Shown here: piece after piece, positions 1 through 5,759 of the stretch
Layout of the letters: every line of letters begins with the position of its first letter
Numbering within the stretch: position 1 is the first letter of the stretch
Source of the DNA: Clostridiaceae bacterium
GTDB taxonomy: Bacteria > Bacillota > Clostridia > UMGS1883 > JAAYMJ01
Assembly (NCBI GenBank): GCA_012521455.1
Contig: JAAYMJ010000364.1
Coordinates: 1-6,615, forward strand
DNA length: 6,615 nt
Direction: 5' to 3'
Notes under the pieces: generated by a model
Database searches by the model: none
Told to the model about the DNA's origin: nothing
What the model saw: the letters and a program-made list of their open reading frames with translations, nothing else
Program-made: the position numbers and the translations under genes

Positions 1-834
1 GGGTTGAAGTTTTTCGGTTTCCACATTTTTGGCCTTAACAATGACATTTTCTTCGCTGAAATCGCGTTGGGAAATTTCTTCTTTATTAAAGGATTTTAGT
101 TCATCCAGTTCTTTCCCTATCATTTTTGCCACAAGCTGCACCTTGGGCAAGGACTCAACTTCATATTCCCCAACCAGTTGACCGTTTCTTAAAACAGTGA
201 TCCTGTCGCTAATTTCATAGACTTGGTCCAAAAAGTGGGTAACAAATATGATACCCATGCCTTCGTCACGGAGTTTTCTAATAACTTCAAATAGTTTTGC
301 AACCTCGTTTTGGTCAAGGGAGCTGGTGGGTTCGTCAAGGATTAAAACCTTGCTGGATACGTCCAAAGCGCGGGCTATGGCCACCATTTGCTGGATAGCA
401 ATGGAATATGAGTCCAATGTTTTGGTAACGTCAATGTCTATATTTAGCTTAAGTAGAGCCTCTTTTGCCTTTTTATTTATCTGTTTCCAGTCCACAAAGC
501 CGTTCTTTAGCGGCGCACGGCCAATGAATATGTTTTCTGCCACTGTAAGGTTATGGCACAAGTTAACTTCCTGATACACCGTGCTAATTCCTAGGGCAAC
601 TGCGTGATTTGGGTCCTTTGCCAAAATTTCTTTTCCTTCCAAGGTAATTGTCCCGCTATCCAGCGGCTCAACGCCGGTGAGCACTTTAATAAGAGTGGAT
701 TTCCCGGCACCGTTTTCCCCCATTAGGGCGTGAACTTCGCCTGAGCGTAAAGTGAAATCCACATTAGAAAGCGCAACAACGCCAGGAAAAGTCTTGGTAA
801 TATTTCTCATTGTTAAGATTACATCGCCCTTCAT
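1..834 (-). CDS. ytfR: Sugar ABC transporter ATP-binding protein, YtfR-like (N-terminal 278 residues, cut by window edge)
   Basis: This is the ATPase of a carbohydrate ABC importer, which acts at the inner face of the membrane to power sugar uptake. All 278 codons from ATG at 834 to the left edge are open. Family members have about 500 residues in two fused nucleotide-binding domains, so the first domain is complete and the second lies outside the window. Visible motifs are Walker A GENGAGKST (39-47), Q-loop VYQEVNL (86-92), a sugar-type signature YSIAIQQMVAIARAL (143-157) in place of LSGGQ, Walker B LILDEPTSSLD (164-174) and the H-loop histidine 200 in FVTHFLDQVYEISDRITVLRNG. That last stretch and VYQEVNL resemble E. 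coli YtfR more than RbsA or MglA, from memory of those sequences. The start is supported by AAGGGGAA 6 nt upstream; Met9 is a weaker alternative. It lies 233 nt after the binding-protein gene with a terminator between, so it is probably expressed by read-through at a lower level. Substrate is inferred only. Confidence 0.93.
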   Translation of the reverse strand, partial: MKGDVILTMRNITKTFPGVVALSNVDFTLRSGEVHALMGENGAGKSTLIKVLTGVEPLDSGTITLEGKEILAKDPNHAVALGISTVYQEVNLCHNLTVAENIFIGRAPLKNGFVDWKQINKKAKEALLKLNIDIDVTKTLDSYSIAIQQMVAIARALDVSSKVLILDEPTSSLDQNEVAKLFEVIRKLRDEGMGIIFVTHFLDQVYEISDRITVLRNGQLVGEYEVESLPKVQLVAKMIGKELDELKSFNKEEISQRDFSEENVIVKAKNVETEKLQP

Positions 835-883
835 CTGACTTCCCCTTTCAGGATGGGATTTTCCCTAAATAATAATTTTCGCC

Positions 884-897
884 TAAAACGTGTTTTA
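884..897. promoter_or_regulatory. Small dyad upstream of ytfR, possible operator
   Basis: TAAAAC-GT-GTTTTA is a perfect 6-bp dyad with a 2-nt centre, about 50 nt upstream of the ytfR start. The size and a near-central CG step recall operators of LacI-family regulators, which often control sugar importers, but the match is not specific. I found no convincing sigma-A promoter between the ytfQ terminator and ytfR. The site could be chance in AT-rich DNA. Confidence 0.25.
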
Positions 898-973
898 AAC
901 AAAAATTAGTATTAAGGGAATCTTTTAGATTTATTATTTCCAAAAGATAGAATAACACTCAAAAAATAATTAT

Positions 974-998
974 AAAAAAAACGCGTAATATCCGCGTT
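974..998 (-). terminator. Rho-independent terminator after ytfQ
   Basis: Read on the minus strand, a 6-bp stem AACGCG/CGCGTT with a 7-nt loop is followed by eight T residues. It lies about 70 nt past the ytfQ stop and 140 nt before ytfR. An internal terminator of this kind typically lets the binding protein be made in excess over the ATPase and permeases. Some read-through is needed unless ytfR has an unseen promoter. Confidence 0.85.
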
Positions 999-1016
999 AC
1001 CCATGGCGGTAAAATT

Positions 1017-1059
1017 TATATATCATGGCAGAAGGGGTACCCTCCCGCCATGATATGTA
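1017..1059 (-). other. Strong intercistronic hairpin just after the ytfQ stop
   Basis: ATATCATGGC (minus-strand arm, 1056-1047) pairs perfectly with GCCATGATAT (1029-1020). The stem extends outward through 1017/1059 with one G-T pair and inward through GAGGG/CCCTTC with two mismatches. It begins 8 nt after the stop codon and has no T-run of its own. It is therefore more likely an mRNA 3'-end stabiliser or part of an attenuator with the terminator at 974-998 than a terminator itself. Confidence 0.7.
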
Positions 1060-1067
1060 TTTTAATA

Positions 1068-2105
1068 TTAATATTTTCTGTTTGGAAGTTCTTGAGCTGC
1101 AACTTCAGCCGGGAATACGCCTTCCTTGGTGTAGATGATCTTTTCAATGGGTTCGCCGTTTACTAGTTTAACAACAGCTTCCATTAGTTGAGGCCCAAGT
1201 AGTGGGTTACATTCAACTGTGCAGTTTAGTTTGCCTTCGATCATAGCTTCGAATGCACCTTTAACTGCGTCGAAGGATACGATGATGATGTCTTCGCCAG
1301 GCTTCCTACCTGCAGCTTCAATAGCTTGGATAGCGCCAAGAGCCATGTCGTCGTTGTGAGCTAGAAGAACGTTGATTTCTTTGTTCGGGTCAGCCTTTAG
1401 GAATGCTTCCATAACTTCTTGACCCTTAGCTCTTGTGAAGTCAGCTGTTTGAGATTTGATGATCTTGTAGTTTGGCTTATTCTTGATAACTTCTTCAAAG
1501 CCCTTCTTTCTTCCAACTGCTGCAGAAGAACCTACGGTACCTTGTAGTTCAGCAATGTTAACCGGGCCGTCGCCCTTGCCGATCTTATCCATGTATGAAA
1601 TTAGCCATTCAGCAGCGTCCCTACCTTCTTGTTCGAAGTTAGAGCCCATCCATGCTACATATAGGTCTTCATCTTCGTTTTCAAGTTTAACCTGACGGTC
1701 AACTATGATAACAGGGATACCAGCGTCTTTTGCTTCTCTTAATACTGTATCCCAACCGGTTTCAACAACGGGTGCGAATGCGATAACGTCAACGCCTTGA
1801 GAAATGAAAGAACGGATTGCTTGGATTTGGTTTTCTTGTTTTTGTTGAGCGTCAACGAATTTCAATTCAATGCCAAAATCTTTAGCAGCTTGTTGGATTG
1901 ATTCGGTGTTAGCTGTTCTCCATTCGGATTCAGCGCCAACCTGAGCAAAACCTAAAACGATTTTCTTATCTGTTTTTTGTCCTGTTGTGCTTTCAGTCGG
2001 CTGCGGGGAAGATGTTGGTTCTTGCTTTCCGCCGCCGCAAGCAGCAAGCGCGAAAATCATTACAAATGCCATAAGTAGTGCGAGTAGTTTTGAAAACCTT
2101 TTCAT
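1068..2105 (-). CDS. ytfQ: Sugar-binding lipoprotein of an ABC importer, YtfQ-like
   Basis: This is the substrate-binding protein that captures a sugar outside the membrane and delivers it to the importer. Numbering is from ATG at 2105 (345 residues). An ATG at 2111 would add two residues, but it lies only 3 nt after AAGGAGG, whereas 2105 has 9-nt spacing, as at the other genes here. The signal peptide ends in lipobox LAAC with Cys23, then GGG and a Ser/Thr/Pro/Gln linker to about 47, so it is a membrane-anchored lipoprotein. The periplasmic-binding-protein (RbsB-like) fold follows. Motifs that recall E. coli YtfQ are GFAQVGAESEWR (52-63), QQKQENQIQAIRSF (87-100), APVVETGW (111-118), ELQGTVGSSAAVGRKKGF (186-203), SQTADFTRAKG (218-228) and AHNDDMALGA (249-258). 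E. coli YtfQ binds galactofuranose; relatives bind other sugars, for example fructose in bifidobacteria, so the substrate is open. Codons appear biased as for high expression. ytfR follows downstream. Confidence 0.93.
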   Translation of the reverse strand: MKRFSKLLALLMAFVMIFALAACGGGKQEPTSSPQPTESTTGQKTDKKIVLGFAQVGAESEWRTANTESIQQAAKDFGIELKFVDAQQKQENQIQAIRSFISQGVDVIAFAPVVETGWDTVLREAKDAGIPVIIVDRQVKLENEDEDLYVAWMGSNFEQEGRDAAEWLISYMDKIGKGDGPVNIAELQGTVGSSAAVGRKKGFEEVIKNKPNYKIIKSQTADFTRAKGQEVMEAFLKADPNKEINVLLAHNDDMALGAIQAIEAAGRKPGEDIIIVSFDAVKGAFEAMIEGKLNCTVECNPLLGPQLMEAVVKLVNGEPIEKIIYTKEGVFPAEVAAQELPNRKY

Positions 2106-2113
2106 TGACATTT

Positions 2114-2120
2114 TCCTCCT
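2114..2120 (-). promoter_or_regulatory. Ribosome binding site that decides the ytfQ start
   Basis: AAGGAGG on the minus strand is 3 nt from ATG at 2111 and 9 nt from ATG at 2105. The two SLH genes in this window use 10-nt and 7-nt spacing, so 2105 is the more likely start. Confidence 0.8.
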
Positions 2121-2158
2121 TAATATAGTTTTGTGAAATTACCCTAAATATAACAAAT

Positions 2159-2186
2159 AATATTTAAGCTTTGCAACTTAAATATT
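2159..2186. promoter_or_regulatory. Perfect inverted repeat in the ytfQ leader, candidate operator or RNA hairpin
   Basis: AATATTTAAG (2159-2168) and CTTAAATATT (2177-2186) form perfect 10-bp arms around an 8-nt centre. A third copy of the half-site, ATATTTAAG, lies at 2199-2207. The repeat is downstream of the best promoter, so a bound protein would block elongation, or the transcript would fold into a hairpin. It also overlaps a weaker possible promoter, TTGCAA (2171-2176) and TATATT (2147-2152) with an 18-nt spacer. The DNA is AT-rich, so part of the symmetry could be chance. Confidence 0.55.
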
Positions 2187-2233
2187 TTTCAAATTGTCAT
2201 ATTTAAGATAATTTCGTATTGTACTACACAACC

Positions 2234-2262
2234 ATTATATGGAACGGTTTTTTATTTTACAA
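2234..2262 (-). promoter_or_regulatory. Sigma-A promoter of ytfQ
   Basis: The -35 TTGTAA (2262-2257) and the perfect -10 TATAAT (2239-2234) are separated by 17 nt. The predicted transcription start is near 2227, which gives a leader of about 120 nt before the ytfQ ATG. AT-rich DNA with several A-tracts lies directly upstream and could act as an UP element. Confidence 0.75.
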
Positions 2263-2395
2263 TATAATATATTATGGAAAAAGATAAAAAATTTGTCCGA
2301 TTTCAAAAATATAAAAATTATCCCGGAAAAAAAGTTAAAAATTTTTAGATTTTGGTTTGATTATTTTAGATTTTGTTTTAAGGACAATTTTTCCA
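2263..2395. other. AT-rich gene-free stretch with 21-bp-spaced direct repeats
   Basis: No gene is supported. The 12-mer TTTTAGATTTTG occurs at 2343-2354 and 2364-2375, exactly 21 bp apart, or two helical turns. The edges form an imperfect inverted repeat: AAAAATTTGTCC (2287-2298) against GGACAATTTTT (2382-2392), with one bulged base. A-tracts of 5-7 bases lie at 2278-2282, 2286-2291, 2305-2309, 2313-2317, 2327-2333 and 2337-2341. This may be a curved or UP-element region for the ytfQ promoter. Confidence 0.4.
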
Positions 2396-2476
2396 GCAAA
2401 AATCCGCGGGGCCGGGCCTAAAAAAACAGGGCGGATATTTAAATTAGGTATAGCGGCGCTCTTTAAACCAGGCTCA

Positions 2477-2527
2477 AGCTAAAAAGCCGCGCTTTTTTAT
2501 GGCCAAAGCTAAAAAAGGGGCTTTTTT
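2477..2527. repeat. Two tandem terminator-like hairpin units in a GC-rich gap
   Basis: Two similar units start with AAGCTAAAAA 30 bp apart, at 2477 and 2507. Each folds into an A-run/T-run hairpin: AAAAAGC/GCTTTTT with loop CGC (2481-2497), and AAAAAAG/CTTTTTT with loop GGG (2511-2527). Each could terminate on either strand, but no gene leads into them. The surrounding 2400-2590 is GC-rich and low in complexity, with GGGGCCCC at 2570-2577. I see no gene in it. Confidence 0.5.
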
Positions 2528-2591
2528 GCAAGGGTTTAGGGCTTTGGGCAAAGGCAAGTCAAAACAAAAGGGGCCCCGCCTTAGGGAAAAG

Positions 2592-2619
2592 AAAAAAGCG
2601 GTGTATTTCTACACCGCTT
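2592..2619 (-). terminator. Rho-independent terminator of the large SLH gene
   Basis: A perfect 10-bp stem (AAGCGGTGTA / TACACCGCTT) with a 4-nt loop is followed on the minus strand by six T residues. It lies 25 nt after the stop codon of the SLH protein gene. This is the clearest terminator in the window and separates the surface protein from the sugar importer. Confidence 0.95.
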
Positions 2620-2643
2620 AATAATGGATTGTTAAGGAGGGGA

Positions 2644-5235
2644 TTACTTAACTATAACAACTTCCCTAACCACGCCGTCGAAGATTCTTAAGAATACCCT
2701 TCTACCGTCGGCCGGGTCATATTTTTGAATGTCACCGGAGTTTGCTACTTTAACGGAAGTTGTTGTCTTTGTTGTGTCAACACTGTAGATTACAGCGTCG
2801 CTGATTAGATAGTTATCAACATTCGCGCCGTTGATGGATACGTTGATGGAGTTTGCGAACTTCTTATCAACTTTACCGAATACCAATGTCATATCTTCGG
2901 ATACTTCATTGATAAACTCATCATTTTCAGCGTCTGCCCTAAAGATGATGTTGAACTTGTCAATCTTGCCGTCAACAGTTGTGCTGAACTGGATGATGTC
3001 GCCCGCTTTTAGAGCGTTGCCTTCTTCGTCAACTAGGACATCATCTTCTTCAGTGTTGATTTCAATTGCTTTGCCGTCAACTAGGGCGTATAGCCTTTGA
3101 ACGTTTTCATCGTTTTCGTCTAGTACGTTAGTAATCTTTGTGATGATTGCAAGCGGGGATGCTTCATCCGCTCTTGTATCAGCGTTGGATACGATGATAA
3201 CGCCTGCTGTCAAGTCTTCGTTCATGTCATAAACCATGATGTCATATTTGTTTCCGTCCCTGAACATATCCTTGTTTCTAACTTTGTAGTCAGTAGGATC
3301 AGAAGAATTTGCAGGGATATCTAAAACGATTGTGTCGTTTGTTACCCTTATTGAGCCAAGTTTGCCGGTTGCGGCTTTGTATTCAACATTGTTTGCCACA
3401 AGGTTTAGCACGAATGTGTTTTTGTAGTATGCCAAACCTTCTTCTGTCACGTCTAGTGCTAGGTCGATTTCAGTGATTTCGCCTTTAGCGTTTGTTTCAA
3501 ATGTTACAAGCTGAGCCACTAGTTCTTCGCCGCCAAGAGCGTTGTAAATAGCTTGGCCTTCTAGGTTTTTAACGCCGTCAATCTTTGCTTTGGAAGCGAA
3601 TTCTAAAACTTCGGTTTTGCCGTCTAGTGTGAATAGCTTAGCTTTAACCACTTCTTCAAAACCGCTTGTGATTGTAACGCCTACAAGGTAAGCATAGTTT
3701 TCAGAACGGTTTTGTGTTGTGTCAACTGCTGCGATGTTGCCGTTTAGGTCAAGATAGAACACGCCTTCTGTTAGGATGGAGATTGTATCTTCAAAGTTTG
3801 CAGCAAGTTTGTATTCTTTTCCGCCGATGGTGTATTTGCCATCGCTGGAGATTTCAGTTACTTTGCCAGAAACTGAGTCAGTTACTACAACAACGTCAAT
3901 TAGTTCGCCGTCAAGTGATTTAGTATAGGATAGAACGTCCCATTCCTTGATATCTTCAAAGTCCACAGGGTTGCCGTTTTTATCGGTGATTGTAAACTTG
4001 ATATCATCATCTTCAGGGTCAAGAACCAATGAAGCGTTGCCGAATTTATCAAGGATTGTATAGCTGATTGTTGATGTGCTTTCAACAACTAGGTTTTCAT
4101 AGCTTGTTAAGAACACGATTTCATAGATGTCGTCTTTGTTTGTGTCAAGAAGTGTTACCCTGCCGTCAGCAGGAACAGCTAGGTTTTCTAGGTCTGCGGC
4201 TTTGCCGTTGTAGATAAGGGTAGCGTCTTGCGCGATAGAAGCTGTGCTTACTTTCTTATCAGTGTCCTTGTTTACCCAGTATTCCAAAGTGATTTTGCCA
4301 TCGCCCTCAACAAAGGCTTGCATGTTTTGGGAGATAACAGTTAGGGTTTGGTTTTTAGCAGGGTTTGGTCTAACCATAACTAAAACCTTGTCGCCAGCTT
4401 CGTTTTCTTTAGCGTAAGCTGTAACGTTGTAACCAAGAAGGTTTCTAACGTTTAGGGAACCAGTTTTGTAGATTTCTTCATCAATTTGAACCTGGCCGTT
4501 TTGTAGTGAGCCTTGGCTTGACAATCTTGCAGCGTCAGTTGCAACGATTTGGCCAACTATTTTTTCTATGCCAAGTTTGTCTTCAAGGATGGTTTTGTCA
4601 ACAACTTCGTAGCTTGCGCTGCTGCCGAAGCCAACTTGTTCCATTAGGTCAACTGTTAGGGCGTTGAAAGTCATTTGAGCGATTTGAGCTCTTTTAACAG
4701 GTTCGTTAACGCCTAAAGTCACGTTTTTAGATAGGCCTTCTTGAGCGCCTACTACAAGGTAACCTGTTGGGTAACCGCCTTTAGCGATAGCTGAAGGCTC
4801 ATATCCTAGCATACGAACTAGCATTGTGGTTGCTTCTGCGTAAGTGATGGAATCGTCAGGCCTGAAGTTGCCGTTGTCGTCCCCGATGATAATGCCCTGT
4901 TGAGCAGCTACGTTAATGTAGCCAACCGCCCAGTGGTCATTAGCCACGTCAGGGAATTTTGAATAACCCTGGTTACCTTGTGCAAGGTATTCAAGGCCTA
5001 GTGTATGAAGGGCGATTTTCGCGAACTCAGAACGTTTAACGTTCATGGCAGCGTTGTAAGCCCCGGTGTCGTCACCGATCATGATTTCGAAAGCTTTAAG
5101 TGTGTCTATAGCTTCAGCGTGTTTTGCCATTAAGGCTTCATCTTCAGTGGAAGCGGCCATGGCGGGTACATAAAGCATGCCAAGAGCCATTATGAAAGCT
5201 AAAACTGTGCTGATGGTTTTCTTGAATTTGAACAT
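2644..5235 (-). CDS. Secreted SLH-domain surface protein, probable S-layer protein
   Basis: A protein of 863 residues that is exported and held on the cell wall. ATG at 5235 follows AAGGAGG at 10 nt. A signal peptide spans about 1-28 (KFKK, hydrophobic core, then PAMAA). Three SLH domains follow at about 40-85 (degenerate start, KRSEFAKI), 92-145 (FPDVANDHWA, then FRPDDSITYAE) and 154-200 (VKRAQIAQM). SLH domains bind pyruvylated secondary cell-wall polymers. Residues 227-863 match no family I can name. I read them as about eight beta-rich modules of 50-80 residues, many ending in a D-x-G-x-I-x-x-hydrophobic pattern, for example LDGELIDVVVV, AKGEITEIDL, VDGKIDKFNIIF and the C-terminal FDGVVREVVIVK. 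The protein is acidic, has no cysteine, and Ile is mostly ATC/ATT, which fits abundant expression. Tandem promoters lie upstream and a perfect terminator downstream. S-layer identity is inferred from size, architecture and expression signals; an SLH-anchored adhesin is the alternative. Confidence 0.93.
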   Translation of the reverse strand: MFKFKKTISTVLAFIMALGMLYVPAMAASTEDEALMAKHAEAIDTLKAFEIMIGDDTGAYNAAMNVKRSEFAKIALHTLGLEYLAQGNQGYSKFPDVANDHWAVGYINVAAQQGIIIGDDNGNFRPDDSITYAEATTMLVRMLGYEPSAIAKGGYPTGYLVVGAQEGLSKNVTLGVNEPVKRAQIAQMTFNALTVDLMEQVGFGSSASYEVVDKTILEDKLGIEKIVGQIVATDAARLSSQGSLQNGQVQIDEEIYKTGSLNVRNLLGYNVTAYAKENEAGDKVLVMVRPNPAKNQTLTVISQNMQAFVEGDGKITLEYWVNKDTDKKVSTASIAQDATLIYNGKAADLENLAVPADGRVTLLDTNKDDIYEIVFLTSYENLVVESTSTISYTILDKFGNASLVLDPEDDDIKFTITDKNGNPVDFEDIKEWDVLSYTKSLDGELIDVVVVTDSVSGKVTEISSDGKYTIGGKEYKLAANFEDTISILTEGVFYLDLNGNIAAVDTTQNRSENYAYLVGVTITSGFEEVVKAKLFTLDGKTEVLEFASKAKIDGVKNLEGQAIYNALGGEELVAQLVTFETNAKGEITEIDLALDVTEEGLAYYKNTFVLNLVANNVEYKAATGKLGSIRVTNDTIVLDIPANSSDPTDYKVRNKDMFRDGNKYDIMVYDMNEDLTAGVIIVSNADTRADEASPLAIITKITNVLDENDENVQRLYALVDGKAIEINTEEDDVLVDEEGNALKAGDIIQFSTTVDGKIDKFNIIFRADAENDEFINEVSEDMTLVFGKVDKKFANSINVSINGANVDNYLISDAVIYSVDTTKTTTSVKVANSGDIQKYDPADGRRVFLRIFDGVVREVVIVK

Positions 5236-5298
5236 TGATTCTGTTCCTCCTTATAAAATATAAATTCTTAGTTTTTGCCGACTAACGCAAAGCGCGTC

Positions 5299-5359
5299 AC
5301 GCATTATGTCAACCACACCATATATACTACACTATATCCGAAAGTATATCAATGCAAAA
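5299..5359 (-). repeat. Duplicated promoter module, copy proximal to the S-layer gene
   Basis: This copy shares the perfect 18-mer ACGCATTATGTCAACCAC (5299-5316) and the 11-mer TCAATGCAAAA (5349-5359) with the copy at 5519-5578. The middle differs except around the -10 box. The module carries GCATT and AATGC as 5-bp inverted ends. On the minus strand the 18-mer covers the predicted first 18 transcribed bases. Confidence 0.85.
5324..5352 (-). promoter_or_regulatory. Promoter P1 of the large SLH gene
   Basis: The -35 TTGATA (5352-5347) and -10 TAGTAT (5329-5324) have a 17-nt spacer. Transcription should start near 5317, giving a leader of about 80 nt. That leader can form a small 5' hairpin (ACGC/GCGT) before the AAGGAGG site. 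Confidence 0.8.
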
Positions 5360-5378
5360 AGTTTGGAAAATGAGGTAA

Positions 5379-5429
5379 AGGTAGCTACCTACCCCCTCCC
5401 CCGAAAAGGCTTGGGACAAGCGGCTTTTT
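5379..5429. other. Palindrome and hairpin between the two promoters
   Basis: AGGTAGCTACCT (5379-5390) is a perfect 12-bp palindrome followed by a C-rich run (5392-5402). Next to it, AAAAG-GCTTG (5404-5413) pairs with CAAGC-(GG)-CTTTT (5417-5428) around a 3-nt loop. A transcript from the distal promoter would pass through both. They could be an operator and a weak attenuator, but the T-run on that strand is only four bases. Confidence 0.4.
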
Positions 5430-5518
5430 GGTTTTTGCCCCTTGATACGCATAGGATTGTGAAAGCATAAGTGAAAAATCCAAAAAGCAAAGGTTTATGG
5501 CGTGGAAACATTTATGAA

Positions 5519-5578
5519 ACGCATTATGTCAACCACGTTCATATATTACACCACCAAAGGACAGCTTTCAATGCAAAA
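5519..5578 (-). repeat. Duplicated promoter module, distal copy
   Basis: The 18-mer is at 5519-5536 and the 11-mer at 5568-5578, both identical to the copy at 5299-5359 and offset by 220 and 219 bp. Conservation is limited to promoter boxes, the sequence just upstream of -35, and the initial transcribed bases. This suggests function rather than a very recent duplication. Confidence 0.85.
5543..5571 (-). promoter_or_regulatory. Promoter P2 of the large SLH gene
   Basis: The -35 TTGAAA (5571-5566) and -10 TAATAT (5548-5543) have a 17-nt spacer. The predicted start near 5536 falls on the first base of the conserved 18-mer. A transcript from here would have a leader of about 300 nt with no supported gene. 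Confidence 0.68.
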
Positions 5579-5679
5579 TGTTTTCTAATAGTGGGAGCAT
5601 AAAAATTCTTATGGCTGAAAGGCCGCATATATAATAGGAAGGAATTTTGCTGTTGGCGGGATTTTTTTCACATATTATG

Positions 5680-5708
5680 TTGAAGTTTTACCAACTTTAT
5701 GGTATTAT
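5680..5708 (+). promoter_or_regulatory. Sigma-A promoter of the divergent SLH gene
   Basis: The -35 TTGAAG (5680-5685) and -10 TATTAT (5703-5708) have a 17-nt spacer. The start should be near 5715, with a leader of about 45 nt. A short dyad, AAGTT-TTACC-AACTT (5683-5697), overlaps the -35 box and the spacer and could be an operator, but its arms are only 5 bp. Confidence 0.8.
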
Positions 5709-5759
5709 TAAGAAAAAATTGTCGCCTTTTATGTGGGGAAATAAAGAGGAGGTAAAAAA

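Noticed and set aside
402..420. Absence of a classical LSGGQ signature in the ATPase
   Set aside because: Monosaccharide importer ATPases of this family usually carry a divergent signature such as S-x-A-x-Q-Q-M in the first domain, so this is normal.
248..574. Plus-strand open frame opposite ytfR
   Set aside because: Shadow of the ATPase gene, whose Walker A, Walker B and signature motifs are intact on the minus strand.
2239..2421. Plus-strand open frame of 60 residues (MERFFILQYN...)
   Set aside because: No ribosome binding site, very AT-rich composition with Lys/Phe/Ile-rich protein, and its start overlaps the -10 box of the ytfQ promoter on the other strand.
5299..5316. TTGACA inside the conserved 18-mer as a -35 box
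   Set aside because: Neither copy has a usable -10 box 16-18 nt further on, whereas TTGATA/TAGTAT and TTGAAA/TAATAT give 17-nt promoters that place the 18-mer at the transcript start.
5389..5511. Minus-strand open frame of 40 residues in the distal promoter leader
   Set aside because: No Shine-Dalgarno sequence before its ATG and no recognisable protein features. A leader peptide remains possible but unsupported.
5299..5578. Repeated promoter module as a CRISPR array or phage attachment pair
   Set aside because: Only two copies, no regular spacers, and the conserved parts match promoter positions rather than repeat-spacer structure or an integrated element.
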